Program-made: the position numbers and the translations under genes
NCBI GenBank assembly: GCA_031552185.1
Contig: JAVBMU010000126.1
Location: forward strand, 1-6,196
From: JAVBMU01 sp031552185
GTDB taxonomy: Bacteria; Actinomycetota; Actinomycetes; Actinomycetales; Cellulomonadaceae
DNA length: 6,196 bases
Direction: 5' to 3'
Notes under the pieces: generated by a model
Databases searched by the model: none
What the model was told of the DNA's origin: nothing
What the model saw: the letters and a program-made list of their open reading frames with translations, nothing else
Part shown: piece after piece, positions 1-5,142 of the stretch
How positions within the stretch are numbered: position 1 is the first letter of the stretch
How the letters are laid out: the number at the start of each line of letters is the position of its first letter

Positions 1-1
1 T

Positions 2-103
2 GATCAGTACGGCGGCGGGGTCCACATTTTGGCGGGTGGCGGCGGTACCTCGATCGGCGGGGAGAGCGCCTGCCTCCATCTGGCCACGCCCGAGCCGGAA
101 TGA
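2..103 (+). CDS. C-terminal fragment of an unidentified protein (5' end outside window)
   Basis: This frame is open from the window edge to a TGA at 101-103 and codes for 33 residues of a protein whose start lies outside the window. About four fifths of its codons end in G or C, and the translation is glycine-rich (YGGGVHILAGGG, then GGESACLHL) rather than arginine-rich as the other frames are, so it looks like genuine coding sequence. A cysteine preceded by a GG and followed by hydrophobic residues close to the C-terminus recalls the end of guanidine-modifying enzymes (arginine or agmatine deiminase, dimethylarginine hydrolase, amidinotransferase), whose catalytic cysteine lies there. That resemblance is weak and is inference only. 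The gene converges on the minus-strand membrane-protein gene, and I see no convincing terminator between them. Confidence 0.45.
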   Translation, partial: DQYGGGVHILAGGGGTSIGGESACLHLATPEPE

Positions 104-139
104 GCGCCCGCGCCCGCCCACGTGTTGAGCCGCCGGCCG

Positions 140-173
140 CCTCAGCCGCGCCGCCGCCTCAGCCGCGCCGCCG
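140..173. repeat. 17-bp perfect tandem duplication
   Basis: Two adjacent identical copies of CCTCAGCCGCGCCGCCG lie at 140-156 and 157-173. The copy at 157-173 contains the stop codon (159-161) of the minus-strand membrane-protein gene, and the other copy lies just beyond that stop. Because 17 is not a multiple of three, a duplication here changes the frame of anything read through it. Confidence 0.85.
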
Positions 174-557
174 TTCGACGAGCAGGACCAAGACGCCGGC
201 GATGACGGCCACCCACTCGCAGACGGCGGCGAGCACCTGCTGGGTGCCGCGAACCGTCTCGTTGACCGAGAAGAAACCGACCGTCGTCGAGAGATAGAAG
301 GCGGCGAGGGTCGCCACGCCGAACCCGATGCAGCCGAGCACCGGCAGCCAATGCCGCCACACCAGAACGGCCAATCCCAGCACAAAGCCGGCGATCGCGT
401 TCACCAGGAACAGCGGCCCGACGACCTCGATGTCCTCATAGCCCATCGCCACATACAAATACAGATGGATGTCCGCGGAAAGCAGGACGCCGGCCGCGGT
501 CACCCCGCGCAAGATCCATGCCCCGGAAGCCGCCCGCATGCTGGTCCCCTTCGCCAT
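159..557 (-). CDS. Small four-helix integral membrane protein of unknown function
   Basis: This codes for 132 residues. The reading frame is open further upstream, but the ATG at 557-555 is chosen because GAGGAGGAC (569-561 on the minus strand) puts a near-ideal Shine-Dalgarno 5 nt before it, and the upstream extension is arginine-rich nonsense. Four hydrophobic segments are visible at about residues 14-36, 46-66, 71-93 and 108-127, with a basic C-terminal tail (ERRRG) that suggests a cytoplasmic end. Helix 1 ends in a polar/aromatic stretch (SADIHLYLYVAMGYEDI), and helix 2 begins GPLFLVNAIAGF. This layout is common among small uncharacterised actinobacterial membrane proteins. No catalytic motif is visible, so no function is assigned. 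The gene is transcribed divergently from the Rieske gene. Confidence 0.82.
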   Translation of the reverse strand: MAKGTSMRAASGAWILRGVTAAGVLLSADIHLYLYVAMGYEDIEVVGPLFLVNAIAGFVLGLAVLVWRHWLPVLGCIGFGVATLAAFYLSTTVGFFSVNETVRGTQQVLAAVCEWVAVIAGVLVLLVERRRG

Positions 558-709
558 GCCGTCCTCCTCGGTGCCGGCCCGGCCCGCACCCCGGGCGATG
601 GCCCATCCTCGCGGGCCTGCGTCAACGCTGACCCGCCCGGCGAAATCGCCGTCGGGGTGGTCCAATTGAACGGCCGAGCCCCCCGTCCCGCGCGCGAAGG
701 AGCCTGTCC
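558..709. promoter_or_regulatory. Divergent intergenic region with dyad elements
   Basis: These 152 bases separate two divergent genes and should hold a promoter for each, but no full promoter is convincing. On the minus strand TTGACG (625-620) matches a -35 box, yet no good -10 follows at normal spacing. On the plus strand TTGAAC (666-671) is a possible -35, again without a clear -10. Two small inverted repeats are present: GTCA-ACGC-TGAC (621-632) and GGCGA-AA-TCGCC (639-650). Either could be an operator half-site pair, but both are short enough to arise by chance in this composition. Confidence 0.35.
696..702 (+). promoter_or_regulatory. Ribosome binding site of the Rieske gene
   Basis: GAAGGAG lies 7 nt before the ATG at 710 and fixes that start over the later in-frame ATG (residue 39), which would delete the twin-arginine motif. 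Confidence 0.75.
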
Positions 710-1237
710 ATGTCGAATCCGATCGGGGTCGGGCCCAATCCCACGCCGGCCGCACCGGATTGCGCGCGCGATTGCGCACCGGTCGCGGACCGCCCGCCCC
801 ACCCATTGCTCAGCCGTCGCACCATGCTCGCCTCGGCCGGTGGCGTGGCGGTGATCGCGGCGATCGCCGCCTGCGGCGGCGGTGGGTCCGAGGACACGGA
901 CACCGCGAGCCCGGATCGCGGCACCGGATCCGAACTCGTTCCCTCGGGAGCGGTGCTCGCCCAGGCCGAGGACGTCCCGGAGGACGGCGCGATCTCGGTG
1001 GATGTCGGTGGCGCCAAACTCCTGGTCACCCAGCCGAAGACGGGCGAGTTCGCCGCCTTCAGTGCCATCTGCACCCACCAGCGCTGCACCGTGCTGCCGG
1101 GGTCGGGGGAACTCAAGTGCCCCTGTCACGGCTCGAGGTTCAACCTCGCCACCGGCGCGGTGCTCGGCGGGCCGGCGCCCACGCCGTTGCCGGCGGTCAA
1201 CGTGAAGGTCGAGAACGGACGCGTCCTCGCGGTCTGA
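710..1237 (+). CDS. Tat-exported Rieske [2Fe-2S] lipoprotein
   Basis: This 175-residue protein should carry a Rieske iron-sulfur cluster and transfer electrons on the outer face of the membrane. A proline-rich leader of about 34 residues is followed by a twin-arginine signal (SRRTML, residues 35-40), a hydrophobic stretch, and a lipobox ending AIAAC (Cys55). This predicts folded export by Tat and lipid anchoring at Cys55. A Gly/Ser/Asp linker follows (56-75). The Rieske boxes are CTHQRC (121-126) and CPCHGS (137-142): cluster ligands C121, H123, C137 and H140, with C126-C139 as the expected disulfide. This is the cytochrome bc-type pattern, not the dioxygenase pattern. The protein is much shorter than actinobacterial QcrA, lacks its multiple membrane helices, and has no cytochrome b or c gene beside it, so it is a stand-alone Rieske protein of unknown partner. 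Confidence in the fold is high; physiological role is unknown. Confidence 0.93.
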   Translation: MSNPIGVGPNPTPAAPDCARDCAPVADRPPHPLLSRRTMLASAGGVAVIAAIAACGGGGSEDTDTASPDRGTGSELVPSGAVLAQAEDVPEDGAISVDVGGAKLLVTQPKTGEFAAFSAICTHQRCTVLPGSGELKCPCHGSRFNLATGAVLGGPAPTPLPAVNVKVENGRVLAV

Positions 1238-1315
1238 CCCGGGGTCGGCAGCCGCGACGTCCCGCCGATCGGTGCCCGTGGAACGGACGGCGCGGCGACC
1301 CCCCGCCCCGATTCG

Positions 1316-1328
1316 TAGACTGGCGGCG
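1316..1328 (+). promoter_or_regulatory. Probable leaderless promoter (-10 TAGACT) of the his operon
   Basis: TAGACT at 1316-1321 fits the actinobacterial -10 consensus TANNNT. The GTG start of hisC follows after only 6 nt (TAGACTGGCGGCGTG), which places the expected transcription start at or next to the G of the start codon. No Shine-Dalgarno precedes this GTG, which agrees with a leaderless mRNA. The -35 region (about 1293-1300, CGGCGACC) is a poor match, as is frequent for such promoters. Confidence 0.62.
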
Positions 1329-2566
1329 TGACCTCCCCCTTCGCCGACGCCGGCCGGCAGGGCGCGGCAGCGGTCCGAGCCGCCCTCCCGCTCCGTCCGG
1401 AACTGGTCGGCATCGAGCCGTACGGCGCGCCCCAGCAGGTGGTGCCCGCCCGGCTGAACGTGAACGAGAACCCGTACCCACCCGGGCCCGCCGTCGTGCG
1501 ATCGATCACGACGGCGGTAGCCGCCGTCGCCGGCGATCTGAATCGCTACCCGGACCGCGATTTCGCCGCGCTGCGGGCGGACCTCGCCGACTACCTCGCG
1601 GCGGAGTCCGGGGTGCGGCTGGGCCCGGACCGAATCTGGGCGGCGAACGGGTCGAACGAGGTGATGATTCACCTCCTGCAGGCCTTCGGCGGGCCGGGGC
1701 GCACGGCGTTGTCCTTCGCCCCGACGTACTCGATGTACCCCGAGTACGCCCGCGACACCCACACCCAGTGGGTGGCGGCCGAGCGCGGGCCGGACTTCGT
1801 GCTGGACCCCGACGCCGCTCGGGCCGCGATCCGCCGCGAACGGCCGGCTGTCGTGCTCCTGGCGAGCCCGAACAACCCGACCGGGACGGCCCTGCCGCCG
1901 GCGACGGTCGAGGCGATCTGCGCCACCGCGGCCGGAACTACTGTCGCCGGAACCACCGCGGGCGCCGTCGTCGTGGTCGACGAAGCGTACGGCGAGTTCC
2001 GCCGGACAGGGACGCCGTCGGCGCTGGAATTACTGGACCGGCACCCGAACCTCGCGGTGAGCCGTACGATGTCCAAGGCCTTCGCGCTGGCCGGCGCCCG
2101 CGTGGGGTACCTCGCGGCATCGCCCGATCTGGTGGCGGCATTGCAGGTGGTTCGGCTGCCGTACCACCTGTCCGCGGTCACCCAGGCGGTCGCCCGGGCG
2201 GCCCTCGGTCACGCGGGTGATTTGCTCGCCCAGGTGGACACGCTGCGCGCCGAGCGGGACGCGACGGTTCGGTGGCTGCGCGCGCTGCGGCATCCGGACG
2301 GACGTCCCGTGCAGGTCGCGGATTCGGACGCGAACTTCGTGCTCTTCGGCACGTTCGCCGATCGGCACACAGTCTGGTCCGGGTTGCTGGACCGGGGGGT
2401 GCTGATCCGGGAGACCGGTCCGGCGGGCTGGTTGCGCGCCTCGATCGGGACGGCGCCGGAGATGGCCGCCTTCCGGGCGGCGTTGGTCGACGTGGCGGGG
2501 TTGACCCGCCCGGGCGGGGACGAGGCCGGCGCGACGCGCGCCGGCGGGACGGGAGTGCAGCGGTGA
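1328..2566 (+). CDS. hisC: Histidinol-phosphate aminotransferase
   Basis: HisC is a PLP enzyme that converts imidazole-acetol phosphate plus glutamate to L-histidinol phosphate and 2-oxoglutarate. The 412 residues show the fold-type I aminotransferase signatures in order: LNVNENPYP (43-51), NRYPD (72-76), AANGSNEV (105-112), SFAPTYSMYP (129-138), SPNNPTG (180-186), DEAYGEF (218-224), and SRTMSKAFALAGARVGY (245-261). K250 is the PLP-binding lysine, D218 pairs with the pyridine nitrogen, R258 binds the cofactor phosphate, and R370 (WLRASIGT) binds substrate carboxylate. The GTG start sits at the predicted transcription start and leaves a normal N-terminal arm before PYGAPQ. Two oddities are visible: a duplicated AGTT-type segment at 202-211 just before the DEAY strand, and a glycine-rich C-terminal tail of about 20 residues. 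It is the first gene of the his operon, and its stop overlaps hisB by 4 nt. Confidence 0.96.
   Translation: MTSPFADAGRQGAAAVRAALPLRPELVGIEPYGAPQQVVPARLNVNENPYPPGPAVVRSITTAVAAVAGDLNRYPDRDFAALRADLADYLAAESGVRLGPDRIWAANGSNEVMIHLLQAFGGPGRTALSFAPTYSMYPEYARDTHTQWVAAERGPDFVLDPDAARAAIRRERPAVVLLASPNNPTGTALPPATVEAICATAAGTTVAGTTAGAVVVVDEAYGEFRRTGTPSALELLDRHPNLAVSRTMSKAFALAGARVGYLAASPDLVAALQVVRLPYHLSAVTQAVARAALGHAGDLLAQVDTLRAERDATVRWLRALRHPDGRPVQVADSDANFVLFGTFADRHTVWSGLLDRGVLIRETGPAGWLRASIGTAPEMAAFRAALVDVAGLTRPGGDEAGATRAGGTGVQR
1931..1960 (+). repeat. 15-bp imperfect tandem repeat inside hisC
   Basis: GCCGGAACTACTGTC (1931-1945) is followed directly by GCCGGAACCACCGCG (1946-1960), coding for AGTTV and AGTTA (residues 202-211). 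Since 15 is a multiple of three the frame is kept. It falls in the loop before the DEAY strand of the aminotransferase, where extra residues should be tolerated. Confidence 0.7.
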
Positions 2567-3162
2567 GCCGGCAGGCACGCATCGAACGCACGACGGCGGA
2601 GTCCAGCGTCGTCGTCGAACTGGACCTGGACGGGACCGGGCGGACGGATATTTCGACCACCGTGCCCTTCTACGACCACATGCTGACGGCGCTCGGCAAG
2701 CATTCGCTGATCGACCTGACGGTCGCCGCCAAGGGAGACACCGACGTCGACGTCCATCACACGGTCGAGGATGTCGCCATCGCGTTCGGCGAGGCGCTGC
2801 GGATCGCGCTGGGGGACAAGGCGGGCATCGGCCGGTTCGGCGATGCGACGGTGCCGTTGGACGAGGCGCTCGCGCTGGCGGTGGTGGACGTGTCCGGCCG
2901 GCCGTACCTGGTGCACGACGGCGAGCCCGCCGGGCAGGCGTATCACCTCATCGGCGGCCATTTCACGGGATCGCTGACCCGGCATGTGCTGGAATCGATC
3001 GCCCACCACGCGGGAATCTGTATCCACGTGCGGGTGTTGGCCGGACGGGATCCGCACCACATCGTCGAGGCGCAGTTCAAGGCTTTGGCGCGGGCGCTGC
3101 GGGTCGCAATCGCGCCGGACGCGCGGGTGCAAGGCATCCCCTCGACGAAGGGAGCATTGTGA
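2563..3162 (+). CDS. hisB: Imidazoleglycerol-phosphate dehydratase
   Basis: HisB removes water from imidazole-glycerol phosphate to give imidazole-acetol phosphate, the substrate of HisC. The 199-residue product is the monofunctional dehydratase, without the histidinol-phosphatase domain of enterobacterial HisB. The family's two related halves are visible. The first has YDHML (37-41) and DVHHTVEDVAIAFGEAL (63-79); the second has RHVLESIAHHAG (140-151), HHIVEAQFKALARALR (165-180) and the terminal PSTKGAL (193-199). H38, H65, H66, E69, H141, H148, H149, H165, H166 and E169 are the metal-binding and catalytic residues expected for the dimanganese site. The frame extends far upstream, but the start is the GTG at 2563, which overlaps the hisC stop (GTGA) and has GGGAG 7 nt before it. 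This gives a normal family length and suggests translational coupling. Confidence 0.96.
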   Translation: MSRQARIERTTAESSVVVELDLDGTGRTDISTTVPFYDHMLTALGKHSLIDLTVAAKGDTDVDVHHTVEDVAIAFGEALRIALGDKAGIGRFGDATVPLDEALALAVVDVSGRPYLVHDGEPAGQAYHLIGGHFTGSLTRHVLESIAHHAGICIHVRVLAGRDPHHIVEAQFKALARALRVAIAPDARVQGIPSTKGAL

Positions 3163-3731
3163 GCAACGACGGTGCGGAGCGCGCGGACCGGGACGCCCCG
3201 GACCAGGCCGGGCGGCCGGGCGACGCCGGAGCCGAGTTCGAGATCCCCGCCGACTTCGAGATCCCGGACGACATCTCGGCCCTTACCGGCGACGCCGGCG
3301 AGGCCGATCTCGTCGTCCTGATCACGCAAGTCGCGGGTGCCGAGGCGCTCGCGGCGGCCTGCGTGCTGGCCGACGTGGCGGCGGACGCGGTCGGCACCGA
3401 GGTCGGCGCCCTGGCCGTACTGCGCGATCGCACCGCCGGCGCGCCGGCTCAGGCGGCCGCCAAGCTGACCACGCTGGTCCGCGGCGCGCCGCTCATCCTG
3501 ACCGAGCGCAAACACGGGCAACTGACTATGACCCGGTGGCAGGACGGCGTCGCGGGCGACGAACTGGCCCCCGGCCTGGTGTTGTCCGGCGCCCCCGCGG
3601 CGCTGGAGGACCTGCTGACCGGCGCGAGCACGCTCGCGGACCTGCCCGACGTCGTCGGCTCCGAGACGATCTCCCGCTGGAAGGCCCTGCGCCTGCTGAC
3701 CGGCGCGGCCCGCCGGGGGCGCAAGCAGTGA
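3159..3731 (+). CDS. Uncharacterised protein encoded between hisB and hisH
   Basis: I do not recognise this 190-residue protein. Its GTG overlaps the hisB stop by 4 nt, with AAGGGAG (3148-3154) 4 nt before it, and its own stop overlaps hisH by 4 nt, so it is translationally linked within the operon. The N-terminal ~48 residues are acidic and probably disordered, with a doubled motif AEFEIP/ADFEIP (25-36). A compact domain follows: a hydrophobic strand DLVVLITQV (50-58), an Ala-rich helical stretch (60-78), VGALAVLRD (82-90), a helix with a short strand PLILTERKHGQLTMTRW (111-127), then LAPGLVLSGAP (137-147) and ISRWKALRLL (171-180). The C-terminus is strongly basic (ARRGRKQ). No signal peptide, membrane helix or catalytic motif is seen, so it is probably cytosolic. 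A role linked to IGP synthase or the his pathway is only inferred from position. Confidence 0.88.
   Translation: MSNDGAERADRDAPDQAGRPGDAGAEFEIPADFEIPDDISALTGDAGEADLVVLITQVAGAEALAAACVLADVAADAVGTEVGALAVLRDRTAGAPAQAAAKLTTLVRGAPLILTERKHGQLTMTRWQDGVAGDELAPGLVLSGAPAALEDLLTGASTLADLPDVVGSETISRWKALRLLTGAARRGRKQ
3231..3266 (+). repeat. 18-bp tandem repeat in the unknown his-operon gene
   Basis: The copies at 3231-3248 and 3249-3266 differ at 2 of 18 bases and code for AEFEIP and ADFEIP. The frame is preserved. It lies in the acidic, probably unstructured N-terminal segment. Confidence 0.75.
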
Positions 3732-4375
3732 CCGGATCGGGCTCGCCGTCGGTCGTGGTCCTTGACTACGGCTTCGGCAACGTGCGCTCCGCGGTGCGGG
3801 CGCTGGAGCGAGCCGGCGCGACGGTGACGCTGACCGCCGAGCGGGGCCCCGCGCTGGGTGCCGACGGTTTGGTGATCCCCGGCGTCGGCGCGTTCGCCGC
3901 CGTCATGGCCGGGTTGCGCGCGGTGCGCGGCCCCGAGTTGGTCGAGCGGCGGCTGGCCGGCGGCCGGCCGGTGCTGGGCATCTGCGTCGGCCTGCAGGTG
4001 CTGTTCGAAACCGGGTTCGAGCACGGCGTCCGGGCGGATGGGCTGGGGGAGTGGCCCGGCGTCGTCGACCGGTTGCAGGCCGACGTCGTGCCACACATGG
4101 GCTGGGACACGGTCCGGGCCCCGGCTGGTTCGGTGCTCTTCGACGGCGTTGCCGACCAGCGGTTCTATTTCGTCCACTCCTACGCGGCGCGTTCGTTCCC
4201 ATTGACCGACGCCGGATCGTCGCCACTTCGACCGCCCCTGGTCACGTGGTCCGACCACGGCGGGCCGTTCGTCGCCGCAGTCGAGAACGGACCGCTCGCG
4301 GCCACGCAATTCCACCCCGAGAAGTCCGGCGACGCCGGAGCGCGCTTGCTGCAGAACTGGGTTCGCTCGTTGTAG
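3728..4375 (+). CDS. hisH: Imidazole glycerol phosphate synthase, glutaminase subunit HisH
   Basis: HisH is a class I (triad) glutamine amidotransferase that hydrolyses glutamine and passes ammonia to the HisF cyclase, making IGP and AICAR from PRFAR. The 215 residues contain VLDYGFGNVRS (11-21), the oxyanion-strand region PGVGAF (51-56), the nucleophile elbow GICVGLQVLFE (84-94) with C86, PHMGWD (122-127), FYFVHSYA (146-153), and TQFHPEKSG (193-201) with H196 and E198 completing the triad. The length is normal for the family. The GTG start overlaps the preceding stop by 4 nt; only a weak purine run (GGGGG, 3715-3719) precedes it, so translation probably depends on coupling to the gene upstream. 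Its partner hisF is not in the window. Confidence 0.96.
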   Translation: MTGSGSPSVVVLDYGFGNVRSAVRALERAGATVTLTAERGPALGADGLVIPGVGAFAAVMAGLRAVRGPELVERRLAGGRPVLGICVGLQVLFETGFEHGVRADGLGEWPGVVDRLQADVVPHMGWDTVRAPAGSVLFDGVADQRFYFVHSYAARSFPLTDAGSSPLRPPLVTWSDHGGPFVAAVENGPLAATQFHPEKSGDAGARLLQNWVRSL

Positions 4376-4390
4376 CCGGCTCGCGCCGGC
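4375..4390 (+). other. Small GC hairpin between hisH and priA
   Basis: GCCGGC (4375-4380) and GCCGGC (4385-4390) can pair as a 6-bp stem with a TCGC loop, beginning at the last base of the hisH stop. There is no T-run after it, so it is unlikely to be a strong terminator. It may serve to attenuate or to protect the mRNA end, or it may be chance in GC-rich sequence. Confidence 0.35.
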
Positions 4391-4397
4391 GTCCATC

Positions 4398-4405
4398 AGG
4401 AAGGA
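4398..4405 (+). promoter_or_regulatory. Strong ribosome binding site of priA
   Basis: AGGAAGGA lies 5 nt before the ATG at 4411. It is the strongest Shine-Dalgarno within the operon and sits at the only non-overlapping junction, which suggests that priA is translated independently of hisH. Confidence 0.75.
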
Positions 4406-4410
4406 CCGAC

Positions 4411-5142
4411 ATGACCGACCGACTTGTGCTGCTGCCCGCCGTGGATGTCGCCCACGGTCAGGCCGTGCGCCTGGTCCAGGGCGCCGCGGGCACGGAAACC
4501 GGCTACGGCGACCCGCTCGCTGCCGCACTCGACTGGCAGGCGGGTGGGGCCGAGTGGATTCACCTCGTGGACCTCGACGCCGCCTTCGGCCGGGGTTCCA
4601 ATGCCGACCTGATCGCCGACGTCGTCGGCCGGTTGGACGTGAACGTCGAACTCTCGGGCGGGATCCGCGACGACGAGTCGCTGGCACGGGCGGTGGCGGT
4701 CGGCGCCGCTCGGGTCAACTTGGGGACCGCCGCGCTGGAGAACCCCGACTGGACGGCGCGCGTGATCGCCGAGCACGGCGACCTGATCGCAGTGGGATTG
4801 GACGTGCGCGGGTTCACCCTCGCCGCCCGCGGCTGGACCCAGGAGGGCGGCGACCTGTGGGAGGTCATCGCCCGGCTCGAGTCGGCCGGCTGCGCGCGCT
4901 ATGTGGTCACCGACGTGACCAAAGACGGCACCATGCAGGGACCGAACACGGACCTGCTGCGCGAGGTGTGCGGGGCCACCACGGTGCCGATCGTGGCGTC
5001 CGGCGGGGTGTCGAAGCTGGATGATCTGGTGGCCCTACGCGCGCTGACGAACGTCGGGGTCGAGGGCGCCATCATCGGCAAGGCGCTCTACGCGGGGGCG
5101 TTCACGCTGTCCGAGGCGCTCGACGTCGCCGGGCGGCCGTGA
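4411..5142 (+). CDS. priA: Phosphoribosyl isomerase A (HisA, probably bifunctional HisA/TrpF)
   Basis: PriA is a (beta/alpha)8-barrel that isomerises ProFAR to PRFAR in histidine synthesis. In many actinobacteria it also isomerises phosphoribosyl anthranilate in tryptophan synthesis. The 243 residues have LLPAVDV (7-13) with catalytic D12, RLVQGAAGTET (20-30) with R20, WIHLVDLDAAFGRGSN (49-64), VELSGGIRDDESL (79-91), GTAALENP (105-112), ARGWTQEGGDLW (139-150) with R140 and W142, TDVTKDGTMQGPN (167-179) with the second catalytic aspartate D168, and ASGGVSKLDDL (196-206). The RGW-x-x-x-GGDLW loop is a hallmark of actinobacterial PriA and carries the residues that switch between the two substrates, so dual activity is likely but depends on whether a separate trpF exists. 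The ATG is supported by the strong upstream Shine-Dalgarno. The stop overlaps the next gene by 4 nt. Confidence 0.96.
   Translation: MTDRLVLLPAVDVAHGQAVRLVQGAAGTETGYGDPLAAALDWQAGGAEWIHLVDLDAAFGRGSNADLIADVVGRLDVNVELSGGIRDDESLARAVAVGAARVNLGTAALENPDWTARVIAEHGDLIAVGLDVRGFTLAARGWTQEGGDLWEVIARLESAGCARYVVTDVTKDGTMQGPNTDLLREVCGATTVPIVASGGVSKLDDLVALRALTNVGVEGAIIGKALYAGAFTLSEALDVAGRP

Noticed and set aside
558..806. N-terminal extension of the minus-strand membrane protein
   Set aside because: The 83 extra residues are low-complexity Arg/Gly-rich and overlap the Rieske start region; the ATG at 557 has GAGGAGG just before it.
1236..1247. GACCCGGGGTC palindrome at the Rieske stop as a terminator
   Set aside because: The loop is too small for a stable stem and no T-run follows; it is probably chance in GC-rich sequence.
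500..1762. 420-codon minus-strand open frame
   Set aside because: It lies opposite the well-supported Rieske and hisC genes, and its translation is dominated by Arg, Gly and Ala without motifs, typical of an antisense shadow in GC-rich DNA.
760..2220. 486-codon plus-strand open frame
   Set aside because: It overlaps the Rieske and hisC genes in another frame and is extremely arginine-rich.
2272..2562. N-terminal extension of hisB into hisC
   Set aside because: The frame is open, but the extension is Arg/Gly-rich, and the GTG at 2563 with a Shine-Dalgarno gives a normal 199-aa dehydratase.
2209..3132. 307-codon minus-strand open frame
   Set aside because: It is antisense to the 3' part of hisC and to hisB; its composition has no protein-like hydrophobic core.
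2984..3727. N-terminal extension of hisH through the unknown gene
   Set aside because: The extension is almost pure Arg/Gly/Pro, and the GTG at 3728 gives normal HisH length.
4051..4410. N-terminal extension of priA into hisH
   Set aside because: The extension is arginine-rich, and the ATG at 4411 has the best Shine-Dalgarno in the operon and matches the usual PriA start.
3449..4687. 412-codon minus-strand open frame
   Set aside because: It is antisense to the unknown gene, hisH and priA; it is arginine-rich with no recognisable motif.
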